Origin: Nocardioides sp. Soil797
Lineage (GTDB): Bacteria; Actinomycetota; Actinomycetes; Propionibacteriales; Nocardioidaceae
DNA length: 64,000 nt
NCBI GenBank assembly: GCA_001429555.1
Contig: LMSR01000001.1
Location: 422,732-486,731, forward strand
Direction: 5' to 3'
Part shown: piece by piece, positions 44,761-55,278 of the stretch
Position numbering within the stretch: the stretch's first letter is position 1
How the letters are laid out: the number at the start of each line of letters is the position of its first letter
Made by a program: the position numbers and the translations under genes
Notes under the pieces: model-generated
Told to the model about the DNA's origin: nothing
Seen by the model: only the letters and a program-made list of their open reading frames with translations
The model's database searches: none

Positions 44761-45486
44761 GTGCCTGACCTCCTCCTCGTTGCCGCCGTGGCGGTCTTCG
44801 CCCTGGCCGCGATTGCCCAAGCGGTCAGTGGGTTCGGTGGTGCGATGCTGGCGATCCCGTTGCTGCTGGTCCTCGGGGTCGACCCGGGGACGGCGATCGC
44901 TGCGGCCACGGGGGTCAGCCTGCTGATCTCGTCCCTGGCCTGGCGCCGCGAACGTGAGCACGTCGAGGCCCCTGTCGTACGACGACTCGTGCTGGCCGGG
45001 CTCCTTGGCATGCCGCTGGGTCTGCTGGCACTGCTCGTGCTCGACGAGCAGGTCCTCGCGCGCGGCATCGGCGTACTGATCCTGGTGGCGGTGGCGTTGA
45101 CCGCTCTGCGGGTGAGGTTGCCGGACTCGGGTTCGGCGCACGGTGCCGCTGGTGTGCTGAGTGGGGCGTTGTTGACGTCCACCGGGATGAACGGGCCGCC
45201 GCTGGTCCTGGCCGTGGCCGGTGCGGGACTGTCCGCACGACGGGTCCGGGCCACGTTGCAGGCGGTCTTCGTCGTGCAGGACGTGGCAGCGGTCGGCCTG
45301 TTCGCGTTGGCCGGGGTGCTGGACCTCGAGGCGTTGGTGCTGATTGCTGCCGGGGCCGTGGGCATGCCTCTCGGGTGGGCCGTGGGTGACCGCATCTTCC
45401 ACCGGCTCAGCGAGCAGGCGTTCCGTCGGATCGTCCTGCTCGGCCTGGTCGGGGTGGCGCTGGCCGCGTTCGTGCAGAGTGGCTGA
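44761..45486 (+). CDS. TauE/SafE (TSUP) family permease
   Basis: Membrane protein of 241 aa with about seven to eight hydrophobic segments, starting VAAVAVFALAAIAQAVSGFGGAMLAIPLLL, and a second half repeating the fold (GAAGVLSGALLTSTGMNGPPLVLAV). The family exports sulfite, sulfoacetate or related organosulfur anions, or imports small acids. Leaderless GTG 44761 chosen from the -10 position; GTG 44755 is also in frame. It lies next to the steroid regulon, but I see no operator of its own. Removal of sulfur released from conjugates is possible but speculative. Confidence 0.75.
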   Translation: MPDLLLVAAVAVFALAAIAQAVSGFGGAMLAIPLLLVLGVDPGTAIAAATGVSLLISSLAWRREREHVEAPVVRRLVLAGLLGMPLGLLALLVLDEQVLARGIGVLILVAVALTALRVRLPDSGSAHGAAGVLSGALLTSTGMNGPPLVLAVAGAGLSARRVRATLQAVFVVQDVAAVGLFALAGVLDLEALVLIAAGAVGMPLGWAVGDRIFHRLSEQAFRRIVLLGLVGVALAAFVQSG

Positions 45487-45488
45487 GA

Positions 45489-45578
45489 CTGCTCGGCTCG
45501 ACTCGCACGTACGGCTCGGCTCGCCGTACGGCTCGACTCGCCTCGCACGTACGGCTCGGCTCGGCATACGGCTCGGAC
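45489..45578. repeat. Direct repeats of a cgtacggctcgg unit
   Basis: Several copies of acggctcgg(ctcg) with cgcacgtacggctcggctcg occurring twice, in the gap after the TSUP gene. No open frame of interest. Confidence 0.6.
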
Positions 45579-45588
45579 CTCCCGGCCG

Positions 45589-45634
45589 AAATGGGAACTC
45601 CCCGGCCGATATTTCGGCCGGGGAGTTCCCATTT
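45589..45634. terminator. Bidirectional terminator between TSUP permease and typA
   Basis: 21-bp perfect stem (45589-45609 with 45614-45634, arm begins aaatgggaactcccc) and a 4-nt loop, followed by a second small palindrome ccccgggtacccgggg. Convergent genes flank it. Confidence 0.85.
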
Positions 45635-45658
45635 CCCCGGGTACCCGGGGAAATGTGC

Positions 45659-47560
<1,902 letters not shown>

Positions 47561-47748
47561 GGGGCAGCCGTGTCGCTTTCTGACGGTGGAGTTCCTGCCC
47601 GGACATGGGACAGCCGTACGAGTCTACGGGCGAAAAGGGGTCGGCTCCGAATCAAGCCCGGCCGCACGTGCTGACGCCGTACGGCGTCGAGCCGGCACGT
47701 GTTGACGTCGTACGGTGCGTGGCCCTTCCGGTTGTCGGCGGCGCGCGG

Positions 47749-47754
47749 TAGGAC
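47749..47754 (+). promoter_or_regulatory. -10 box of leaderless protealysin gene
   Basis: TAGGAC, 7 nt before ATG 47762. Upstream, gacgccgtacggcgtc at 47670-47685 is a perfect 16-bp palindrome of unknown role. Confidence 0.45.
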
Positions 47755-47761
47755 TGAAGAC

Positions 47762-49261
47762 ATGAGTTGCTCCATCGTGCCGCCCTACCTGCTCGCACAG
47801 ATCGCCTCCGCCGCCCGCCCCGAGCCGTCGGCCGCGGCCGACGGCTCGACCGACACCTCGACCGGGCATCCGGCCGCCGATCACTGCCGCCACACCCTGG
47901 CCATCGACGAGCAGTTCCGGGCCCGTCGGCGTACGCCGTCAGCGGCCGTCGAGGCCACCGGCGGGTTCACGATCCACACCGCCGACAACGGGTCCACGCT
48001 GCCCGGAACTGCGGTCCGTGAGTCAGGCACCGCCGCGTCGGGCGACCCCGCCGTCGACGAGGCGTACGCCGGTCTCGAGGCCTCCCTGGAGATGTTCGCC
48101 CAGGTCTATGGCCGCGACTCGTGGGACGGGAACGCAGTGCGTGTGCTCGCCACGGTCCACTACGAGCGCAATTACGACAACGCCTTCTGGGACGGCACCC
48201 AACTCGTCTTCGGTGACGGTGACGGCGAGGTCTTCGACCGCTTCACCAAGCCCGTCGACGTGCTGGCCCACGAGCTCACCCACGCGGTCACCGAGTCGGT
48301 CGCCGGCCTGGTCTACCAGGGGCAGTCCGGCGCCCTGAACGAATCGGTCTCCGACGTCTTCGCGGCCTGCCTGAAGCAACGGGTGCTCGGGCAGTCAGCC
48401 GCCGATGCCGACTGGCTGATCGGCGAGGGCCTGTTCCTGCCCGGGGTCTCCGCCCGCGGCCTGCGCGACATGGCCAACCCCGGCACGGCGTACGACGACC
48501 CGGTGCTCGGCAAGGACCCCCAGGGTGCGGACATGTCGGCCTACGTCGAGACCACCGACGACAACGGCGGGGTGCACCTCAACTCCGGCATCCCCAACCG
48601 GGCGTTCACGCTCGCAGCCCGAGCGATCGGTGGCAGCTCGGCCGAAGGAGCCGGTCGGATCTGGTGGGCGGCTCTGGCCGCGGTGCCGGCCGAGGTCGAC
48701 TTCGCCGGATTTGCCGCGGCCACGGTGGAGGCTGCGGGCGAACACTCCGACGCGGTGCGAGACGCCTGGGGCCAGGTCGGCGTACCCACGGGGCAGTTGA
48801 CCGCTCCGCCCAGCGGCTCCGTCCCCGACGGACCGGCGGACGACGCAACCACCGGTGGCACCGTGGCCGGTGGTTCTGCGCCCGGTGGTTCTGTGCCCGG
48901 TGGTTCCAACGTCGACCCAACCACCGGTGGTCGAGCCGGTCGAGGAACGAGCCCGACCGGTCGAGATGACCCAGCCGGCCGGGCGGCGGTCGTCGAGGTG
49001 CGACGTACCGGGGGCTTCACGGGCCGCCCGATGAGTGGCCGCTGCGAGCTGTCCGGCGAAGGAGCCCACGTCGACGAGGTGCGCGCCCTGCTCGAGCGGG
49101 TCGACCTGCGGGCGATCGCACCGGCCCGCAGCTACCCCGACATGTACTCCTACGTGATCCGGGTCGACGACGACGAGGTGACGCTGGCCGAGACCCAGTT
49201 GACCGACGACCTACGCCGGCTGACCACGCTGGTCCTCGAGGACGGCCCTCCGGCGTCCTGA
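47762..49261 (+). CDS. Protealysin-type M4 metalloprotease fused to an emfourin-like inhibitor domain
   Basis: 499 aa. N-terminal propeptide motif CSIVPPYLL and no signal peptide, as in protealysin. Zinc site His170-Glu171-x2-His174 (HELTH) with Glu194 (NESVSD). After a Gly/Ser/Pro-rich linker (about 345-405, with GGSAPGGSVPGGS repeats) comes a domain at about 408-494 (VEVRRTGGFTGRPMSGR, DMYSYVIRV) resembling emfourin, the protein inhibitor usually encoded beside protealysin. The fusion suggests a protease kept silent by its own tail. Leaderless ATG. Confidence 0.85.
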   Translation: MSCSIVPPYLLAQIASAARPEPSAAADGSTDTSTGHPAADHCRHTLAIDEQFRARRRTPSAAVEATGGFTIHTADNGSTLPGTAVRESGTAASGDPAVDEAYAGLEASLEMFAQVYGRDSWDGNAVRVLATVHYERNYDNAFWDGTQLVFGDGDGEVFDRFTKPVDVLAHELTHAVTESVAGLVYQGQSGALNESVSDVFAACLKQRVLGQSAADADWLIGEGLFLPGVSARGLRDMANPGTAYDDPVLGKDPQGADMSAYVETTDDNGGVHLNSGIPNRAFTLAARAIGGSSAEGAGRIWWAALAAVPAEVDFAGFAAATVEAAGEHSDAVRDAWGQVGVPTGQLTAPPSGSVPDGPADDATTGGTVAGGSAPGGSVPGGSNVDPTTGGRAGRGTSPTGRDDPAGRAAVVEVRRTGGFTGRPMSGRCELSGEGAHVDEVRALLERVDLRAIAPARSYPDMYSYVIRVDDDEVTLAETQLTDDLRRLTTLVLEDGPPAS

Positions 49262-49314
49262 CGCCATACGCCGCGACAAACCCGGCCGTGAGTTGAGAGA
49301 GTGGCAACCCCGCC

Positions 49315-49374
49315 CTGAGACCAACAAATTGGTTGGGTTCAGGAACGCAGACCCAGCCAATTTGTTGGTCTCAG
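49315..49374. terminator. Bidirectional terminator between protealysin and AarF genes
   Basis: 24-bp stem (49315-49338 with 49351-49374, core ccaacaaattgg) with one G.T pair and a 12-nt loop, between convergent genes. Confidence 0.85.
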
Positions 49375-49404
49375 AGGCCATCGTGGCTGGCTGCTGGGCC
49401 ACGC

Positions 49405-50736
49405 TCAGACCGGTTCGAAGCCGGGGACGTACTCCTCAAGCAGGGCCCGGAACTCCACGGTGGCCTCGAGCTGGCACAACACGCCGAAACCACCCAGCCA
49501 CACCCGGTGGATCAGCATGTATTCGGGCGGCAGGTTCAGCTTGAACGCGCGTGACAGGTTCTCCTGCGAGGGCGTGGCCACCCGCACCGTCTGCGCCCGC
49601 AACCAGGAACGAGTGAAGGAGAACGACGCGGCCCTCCCGGCGTCGAGGAACGGCCCGAGGTAGTCGCCCAGGTCCGACGGGGTGAACACCGTGCGCGGCA
49701 GCAGGAAGCCCTCCTCGCGCAGGCCGTCGACCACGGCATCCCAGTCCCCGGCGATGCCACGGGCGAGCAGTTCGCCGAGCGGGCGCGGGAAGCCCTCGGG
49801 CAGGCGCGCGACCGCGCCGTAGTCGACGATGCCGAGCCGTCCGTCGGAACGGATCCGGAAGTTGCCCGGATGGGGGTCGGCATGGAGCAGCCCGGTCCTG
49901 GTGGGCCCGCTGACCAGGAACCGTGCGTAGAGGCCACCGAAGTGGTCGCGCTGCTGAGGCGTACCGTCCTTGATCACCTGCGACAGCGAGGCCTCGCTGT
50001 CCATCCAGGTGGAGACCAGCACCCGTGAGGTGTGCTCGATGACCGCGGGTACGACGAAGTCGGGGTCGTCGGCGAACTCCGCGGCGAACACCGACTGGGA
50101 GGCGGCCTCCAGGGTGTAGTCGAGCTCCTCGGCCACCCGCGCCTCGACCTCGGCGAGGAGCGGCTTGATGTCGAGGCCGGGCGCCAACACCGTGAACAGG
50201 CGTGCCATCCGGGCCACCTGCTTGAGGTCGGAGCGGAGCGCCTTCGCGGCGCCGGGGTACTGCACCTTCACAGCCACGTCGGTGCCGTCGGCCCAGGTGG
50301 CGCGGTGGACCTGGCCGATCGAGGCGGAGGCGACCGGAGTTGTGTCGAAGTCCGCGAATCGGGTGCGCCAGTCGATGCCGAGCTCCTCGGCCATCACCGA
50401 GGTCAGCATCCGCACCGACATCGGGGGAGCCGAGTCCTGCAGCTTGGTCAGCGCGTCGCGATAGGGCCCGGCCAGCTCATCGGGCAGGGCCGACTCGAAG
50501 ATGCTCATCGCCTGGCCGAACTTCATCGCCCCGCCCTTGAGCTCGCCGAGCACCTTGAAGATCTGGTCGGCGGTGCGCGCCTGAACCTCGGTCAGTACGA
50601 CGTTGGCGGGGCGCCCGACGAGGCGTTTGCCGACACCGATCGTCGTACGCCCGGCGAAGCCGACGGGCAGCGTGGCGAGTCGAGCCGTCCGCCCGATCGC
50701 GGACTGGCGCATCTTCCGGCCGTCGTCATCACCCAC
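49405..50736 (-). CDS. ABC1/AarF (UbiB-family) atypical kinase
   Basis: 443 aa. KFGQAMS (KxGQ motif) near residue 72, ASIGQVHRA nucleotide loop, VAVKVQYPG lysine, then HADPHPGNF and IVDYGAVARL with the catalytic Asp and metal ligand. The family supports isoprenoid quinone biosynthesis or lipid homeostasis. GTG start is leaderless: TAGGCT (50744-50749, minus strand) is 7 nt upstream. Confidence 0.9.
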   Translation of the reverse strand: MGDDDGRKMRQSAIGRTARLATLPVGFAGRTTIGVGKRLVGRPANVVLTEVQARTADQIFKVLGELKGGAMKFGQAMSIFESALPDELAGPYRDALTKLQDSAPPMSVRMLTSVMAEELGIDWRTRFADFDTTPVASASIGQVHRATWADGTDVAVKVQYPGAAKALRSDLKQVARMARLFTVLAPGLDIKPLLAEVEARVAEELDYTLEAASQSVFAAEFADDPDFVVPAVIEHTSRVLVSTWMDSEASLSQVIKDGTPQQRDHFGGLYARFLVSGPTRTGLLHADPHPGNFRIRSDGRLGIVDYGAVARLPEGFPRPLGELLARGIAGDWDAVVDGLREEGFLLPRTVFTPSDLGDYLGPFLDAGRAASFSFTRSWLRAQTVRVATPSQENLSRAFKLNLPPEYMLIHRVWLGGFGVLCQLEATVEFRALLEEYVPGFEPV

Positions 50737-50774
50737 GCCGTCGAGCCTATCCGCCCCTTCAACGCCGGGTGGCC

Positions 50775-50822
50775 GCCAGCTCCACCGCCAGCTCCACCGC
50801 CAGCTCCACCGCCAGCTCCGGC
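50775..50822. repeat. Four tandem copies of a 12-bp unit
   Basis: gccagctccacc three times, then gccagctccggc, upstream of the AarF promoter and downstream of the racemase gene. It is the kind of short tandem array that changes copy number by slippage. Confidence 0.85.
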
Positions 50823-50868
50823 CTCCACTGTCGGGCCGGCGAGGGTGAGTGCGAGGCCGAGTGGGAGG

Positions 50869-51555
50869 TCAGAGAGCGCGGTCGAGCGCTGCTTCGACGT
50901 GGAGCGTGGTGCAGGGAAACAGTGGCACCTCGACGTCGGCCTGCTCGATGAGGAGCTCGAGCTCGGTGCAGCCGAGGATGACGCCCTGGGCGCCACCGTC
51001 CCAGAGGTCGTCGATGAGCTGGACGATCTTGCGCCGGGAGGTGTCGAGCACCTGCCCATGGACGAGCTCGTTGTAGATCACCGAGTTGACCATGTCGTGG
51101 TGCTCGGCTGCGGGAACCGTCACCTCGAGCCCGTGCGAGGCCAGGCGGTCGGTGAAGAACGTGCGCGACATCGCGAACGTGGTGCCCAGCAGGGCGACGT
51201 TCTCGACCCGGTTGGCCTTGCAGCTCTGGGCCACGACGTCTGCCAGGTGCAGGAGCGGGATGTCGATGGCTTCCTCGACCTGCTCGGCGACCCGGTGGAA
51301 CGTGGTCGTGCACAGCATCAGGAAGTCGGCGCCGGCCGCCTCCACACCCTTCGCGGCCTCGGCCAGGATGCGCGCGACGCCGTCCCAGTCCTCCTGCTGG
51401 CCCAAGGCGGTCACCTCCGCGAAGTCCACGGAAGCCAGCACGGTCTTCGCCGACGAATAGCCTCCGAGTCGCTTCTCGACGCCGAGGTTGAGGTCCTTGT
51501 AGTAGGCAGCGCTGCTTTCCCAGCTCATGCCGCCGATCATTCCGATGGTCTGCAC
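50869..51555 (-). CDS. Aspartate/glutamate racemase family protein
   Basis: 228 aa from GTG 51555, giving the typical N terminus TIGMIGGMSWESS. The two catalytic cysteines of the family are in FLMLCTTTFH and LGCTELELL. It interconverts amino acid enantiomers, probably Asp or Glu. The family usually has CNT; here it is CTT, so the substrate may differ. Upstream in-frame extension to 51666 has no start signal. Confidence 0.85.
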   Translation of the reverse strand: MQTIGMIGGMSWESSAAYYKDLNLGVEKRLGGYSSAKTVLASVDFAEVTALGQQEDWDGVARILAEAAKGVEAAGADFLMLCTTTFHRVAEQVEEAIDIPLLHLADVVAQSCKANRVENVALLGTTFAMSRTFFTDRLASHGLEVTVPAAEHHDMVNSVIYNELVHGQVLDTSRRKIVQLIDDLWDGGAQGVILGCTELELLIEQADVEVPLFPCTTLHVEAALDRAL

Positions 51556-51719
51556 AGGCGAAGTCTCCCGTGTCGGCGCCGATTCGGCCACCCCGGGGTC
51601 CGACCTGTGATCTCCCGGGCTCTGTGCGGGCACTTGTGCGGTGCAGTGGTCGCCCGACCGCGTCACAGCGCGTGTTCAGCGACCACAACCCCGCGTTGCT
51701 CGGGGGTGGGGTGGTGGGC

Positions 51720-52466
51720 TCAGGTGATGCGGTGAACCTTGTGCGAGGCGGCCTGCGCGCGTGGCTTGATGACGAGCTCGTCGATGTTGACGTGCGACGG
51801 CCGAGTGGCCACCCAGGCGATCGCGTCAGCGACGTCCTCGGCCACGAGCGGGTCGGGTACGCCGGCGTACACGGCGTCGGCCTTGGCCTGGTCGCCGCCG
51901 AAACGGACCAGCGAGAACTCCTCGGTGTGCACCATGCCCGGCGCGACCTCGCTGACCCGGATCGGCTCGCCGACCAGCTCGAGGCGCAGCGTCTCGGTGA
52001 CCACCTTGGTGCCGTGCTTGGCAGCCGTGTAGCCGGCGCCGGTCTCGTAGGCCCACCGCCCTGCGGTCGAGCCCACATTGACGACCAGCCCGTCGCCACC
52101 GGCCCGCAGCGCAGGCAGCAAGGCCTGGGTGACCCGCATCAGCCCGACCACGTTGACGTCGTACATCGCCTGCCACTGCTCGGCGTTCGCCGACTCGATC
52201 GGCGCCGCACCGAACGCGCCGCCGGCGTTGTTCACCAGCACGTGCACGACGTCTCCGACGACATCCGCGAGCGCGGCCACCGACTCCGGATCGGTCACGT
52301 CACAGGTGACTGCGACGCCGTCGATCTCGTCGGCCAACGCCTGGATCCGGTCGCCACGACGGGCGGCACAGATCACGCGGTGGCCCTCCGCGGCAAGGGC
52401 GCGGGCGGTGGCTGCTCCGATCCCGCTGGAGGCTCCGGTGACGACGGCAGTACGACGAGTGCTCAT
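51720..52466 (-). CDS. Short-chain dehydrogenase/reductase (YdfG-like)
   Basis: Classical SDR of 248 aa: TGASSGIGAA near residue 11, NNAGGAFG near 88, active-site YTAAK near 156. The family includes serine/3-hydroxy-acid dehydrogenases. Leaderless: CACAAT (52473-52478, minus strand) is 6 nt before ATG 52466. Outside the steroid island and with no regulon site, so probably general metabolism. Confidence 0.85.
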   Translation of the reverse strand: MSTRRTAVVTGASSGIGAATARALAAEGHRVICAARRGDRIQALADEIDGVAVTCDVTDPESVAALADVVGDVVHVLVNNAGGAFGAAPIESANAEQWQAMYDVNVVGLMRVTQALLPALRAGGDGLVVNVGSTAGRWAYETGAGYTAAKHGTKVVTETLRLELVGEPIRVSEVAPGMVHTEEFSLVRFGGDQAKADAVYAGVPDPLVAEDVADAIAWVATRPSHVNIDELVIKPRAQAASHKVHRIT

Positions 52467-52578
52467 GCTCCGATTGTGCCGGATGCCTCGCGGGTGGAAA
52501 CAAACCGTCCGGAACGGCAGACTGTGGTGCTCACCCCCTTCACGAGGGGGCAGGGCCGAGTGAAGGGATGGTGTCGTC

Positions 52579-52929
52579 GTGCGCTCGTTGGCTGCTGTTT
52601 GCGGGATCCTCGGCGGGATCTGCCTCGTCGTCCAGCACTTCCTCGACGGCATCGACCTCCTGCAATGGGTCGGACTCGGCCTGCTCGGCGTCGCGGCGCT
52701 GTGCGTCGGGCTGATGTTGGTCCCGAAGGCGCCGGTGTGGCTCCAGGGGGTCGTCGGCATCGGCGTGGTTGCGCTGTGCGGCTCCGTCCTGGCCACCCTG
52801 CACAGCGAGATCGGCGACGACATCGTCGACCTGGTCGTCGGTCTCGCAGCGATCCTGCTCTTCGTCTGGCTGAGCGTGCGCTGGCGCAAGGAGCGTGCGC
52901 CGCGCGTGCACGGCTCGCACAGTCGCTGA
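52579..52929 (+). CDS. Small membrane protein of unknown function
   Basis: 116 aa from GTG 52579, with four hydrophobic segments (about 5-20, 27-48, 53-70, 82-100) and a basic C-terminal tail (RWRKERAPRVHGSHSR). I do not recognise a family. Codon use is like its neighbours, so it is probably a real gene. Confidence 0.6.
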   Translation: MRSLAAVCGILGGICLVVQHFLDGIDLLQWVGLGLLGVAALCVGLMLVPKAPVWLQGVVGIGVVALCGSVLATLHSEIGDDIVDLVVGLAAILLFVWLSVRWRKERAPRVHGSHSR

Positions 52930-53076
52930 GCCTCGCTGGTGGTTTCGCGGCGCTCGTTACTCGCTCCTCGACCACCCGGGTGCTCCACGGCGGACACCTT
53001 CGGTGACCACACGTCAACGGCGGAATAATCGCGGGTGGCCGTGGAGTTGTGGCCCTGAAGGAGGTACGACGCGCAG
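52930..53076. other. Intergenic region with a REP-like element before mshA
   Basis: Contains gctcgttactcgctcctcga, whose reverse complement shares gtcgagga(g/a)cgag with a stretch inside the protealysin linker (48932-48965). mshA has a strong ribosome site (aaggagg, 53058-53064). Confidence 0.4.
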
Positions 53077-54333
53077 ATGAGCCGGATCGCGATGATCAGC
53101 CTGCACACCTCACCGCTGGACCAACCCGGCACCGGTGACGCAGGCGGGATGAACGTCTATGTCATCGAGCTCTCGCGTCGCCTGGCCGCCCGGGGCATCG
53201 CTGTCGACATCTTCACCCGCGCCACCTCCTCGACGCTCGACCCCCTGGTGGAGGTCGACGACAACGTGCTCGTGCGCCACATCCACGCCGGGCCCTTCGA
53301 AGGCCTGACCAAGGCCGAGCTGCCCGGGCAGATGTGCGTCTTCGCGCGCGAGGTGCTGCGCGCCGAGGCCGGCCACCTGCCCGGCCACTACGACGCCGTG
53401 CACTCCCACTACTGGCTCTCCGGCCAGGTCGGCGCGCTGGCCAGGGACCGTTGGGGTGTGCCGCTCGTGCACTCGATGCACACCATGGCCAAGGTCAAGA
53501 ACGAGGCGCTGGCCGAGGGCGACACCCCGGAGCCGGCCGTCCGGGTGCTCGGCGAGGAGCAGGTCGTCGAGGCCGCCGACATGCTGATCGCCAACACCGA
53601 CATCGAGGCCAAGCAGCTGATCGACCTGTACGACGCCGAGCCGTCGCGCGTCGAAGTCGTCCACCCGGGTGTCGATCTCGACGTCTTCCGCCCACGCGCC
53701 GGCGCCCGCGAGCGCCTGGGCCTCCCTGCCGATGCCCACGTGCTGCTCTTCGCGGGGCGACTGCAGCCACTCAAGGCGCCCGACGTGCTGCTGCGCGCGG
53801 TCGGCGTACTGCTCGACGAGAACCCGTCGCTCCGTTCGGGGCTCGTGGTCCCCGTCGTCGGCGGTCCGTCCGGCTCCGGCCTCGAGCACCCCGAGTCGTT
53901 GGCCGAGCTGGCACACGATCTCGGCCTGGACGACGTGGTCCGCTTCGTGCCGCCCGTGGCCCGGGTGGAGCTGGCCGACTGGTGCTCGGCGGCGACCCTG
54001 GTGGCGGTGCCGTCGTACAACGAGTCCTTCGGGCTGGTCGCCGTCGAGGCCCAGGCGACCGGAACGCCGGTCGTCGCCGCCGCGGTCGGTGGTCTGCCGA
54101 CGGTCGTGGCCGATGGCCGTTCGGGCCTGCTGGTCCCCAGCCACGACCCGCGCGAATGGGCCCACGCGCTGCGTCGGGTGATCGAGGAGCCGGGACTCCA
54201 CGAGAAGCTGGCCGCCGGAGCGCTCGAGCAGGCGGCGAACTTCTCCTGGGAACGAACCGCCGACCGTACCCTCGAGGTCTACCGCAAGGCCGCCGGGTTG
54301 ATGAAGGAGGAGTCGATTGTCTCCGCAGGTTGA
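53077..54333 (+). CDS. mshA: D-inositol-3-phosphate glycosyltransferase MshA
   Basis: GT4 glycosyltransferase (418 aa) that joins GlcNAc to inositol phosphate in the first step of mycothiol synthesis. [20 protein letters not shown] at the N terminus, [26 protein letters not shown] for nucleotide-sugar binding and the C-terminal [20 protein letters not shown]. Overlaps the following gene by 17 bp, the same neighbour order as in M. tuberculosis (Rv0486-Rv0487). Confidence 0.95.
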   Translation: MSRIAMISLHTSPLDQPGTGDAGGMNVYVIELSRRLAARGIAVDIFTRATSSTLDPLVEVDDNVLVRHIHAGPFEGLTKAELPGQMCVFAREVLRAEAGHLPGHYDAVHSHYWLSGQVGALARDRWGVPLVHSMHTMAKVKNEALAEGDTPEPAVRVLGEEQVVEAADMLIANTDIEAKQLIDLYDAEPSRVEVVHPGVDLDVFRPRAGARERLGLPADAHVLLFAGRLQPLKAPDVLLRAVGVLLDENPSLRSGLVVPVVGGPSGSGLEHPESLAELAHDLGLDDVVRFVPPVARVELADWCSAATLVAVPSYNESFGLVAVEAQATGTPVVAAAVGGLPTVVADGRSGLLVPSHDPREWAHALRRVIEEPGLHEKLAAGALEQAANFSWERTADRTLEVYRKAAGLMKEESIVSAG

Positions 54334-54802
54334 GGTCGTCCGCGACTGGCTGAAGGACAACGAGGTCGAGTGGGAGGAGGACGCTCCCGGCGTCTTCTCG
54401 TTCGCCCTGCCGGGGGAGCGCAAGCTGGCGACCCCGGTCCGCCTCGACCTCGGGCCGCACGCGCTCGGCGTCCATGCCTTCGTCTGCCGCAACCCCGACG
54501 AGAACCACGAGGGCGTCTTCCGGTGGCTGCTGGAGAAGAACCTCAAGCTGTACGCCGTCGCGTTCGCCATCGACCGCCACGGCGACATCTACCTCGACGC
54601 CCGGCTGCCCCTCTCGTCGGTGAACGCCGACGACCTCGATCGCCTGCTCGGCACGGTACTGGCCACCGCCGACGAATCGTTCAACACCATCCTCGAGCTC
54701 GGCTTCGCCAGGTCGATCCGCAAGGAGTGGGAGTGGCGGCTCTCCCGGGGCGAGTCCACCAAGAACCTCGAAGCGTTCCGTGGGTGGCTCGAGCAGGAGT
54801 AG
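54317..54802 (+). CDS. YbjN-domain protein (mshA neighbour)
   Basis: 161 aa from TTG 54317, chosen because aaggagg (54304-54310) lies 6 nt upstream, inside mshA. YbjN/type III secretion chaperone-like fold: [31 protein letters not shown]. Conserved next to mshA in actinobacteria; function unknown. Confidence 0.85.
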   Translation: MSPQVEVVRDWLKDNEVEWEEDAPGVFSFALPGERKLATPVRLDLGPHALGVHAFVCRNPDENHEGVFRWLLEKNLKLYAVAFAIDRHGDIYLDARLPLSSVNADDLDRLLGTVLATADESFNTILELGFARSIRKEWEWRLSRGESTKNLEAFRGWLEQE

Positions 54803-54811
54803 GTTCCGGTC

Positions 54812-55168
54812 ATGACAACAGTGGCCTACGTGATCGCCGGCCTGGTGGCCGCGCTGCATCTCTACTTCCTGGTGCTCGAGATGTTCCTCTGGACGGCGCC
54901 GGCCGGCCGCAAGGCCTTCGGACTCACACCGGAGTTCGACGAGGAGACGAAGACGCTCGGCGCCAACCAAGGCCTCTACAACGGGTTCCTGGTTGCTGGG
55001 CTGGTGTTCGGAATGATCCGCACCGACGCACCCACCATCGGGTTCTTCCTGGCCTGCGTGCTGGTCGCGGGGGTGTACGGCGCGGCAACGGTCTCCCGCA
55101 AGATCCTCTTCGTCCAAGCGGTGCCTGCCGCGTTGGGGCTCGTGGCGCTGCTGGTGGCCTCTGCGTGA
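54812..55168 (+). CDS. DUF1304 membrane protein
   Basis: 118 aa with four hydrophobic segments; the motifs LHLYFLVLEMFLWTAPAGRKAFGL and NQGLYNGFLVAGL are characteristic of DUF1304. Role unknown. Nine bp after the YbjN gene, so probably in the mshA operon. Confidence 0.85.
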   Translation: MTTVAYVIAGLVAALHLYFLVLEMFLWTAPAGRKAFGLTPEFDEETKTLGANQGLYNGFLVAGLVFGMIRTDAPTIGFFLACVLVAGVYGAATVSRKILFVQAVPAALGLVALLVASA

Positions 55169-55170
55169 TC

Positions 55171-55243
55171 GTGTCTGCCGTGAACGGGCCTGCCTGAACG
55201 GGTCTGCCTGATCGGGTCTGCCTGATCGGGTCTGCCTGATCGA
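55171..55243. repeat. Tandem 14-bp repeat
   Basis: About five copies of tgcctgatcgggtc, the first two diverged (gtgaacgggc, gaacgggtc), directly after the DUF1304 stop. Possible slippage-prone array. Confidence 0.8.
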
Positions 55244-55266
55244 TCCCACGCGTCACTTCTGTCACA

Positions 55267-55272
55267 TACTCT
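55267..55272 (+). promoter_or_regulatory. -10 box of the C39-like peptidase gene
   Basis: TACTCT, 6 nt before ATG 55279; leaderless layout. Confidence 0.45.
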
Positions 55273-55278
55273 GGGTGC

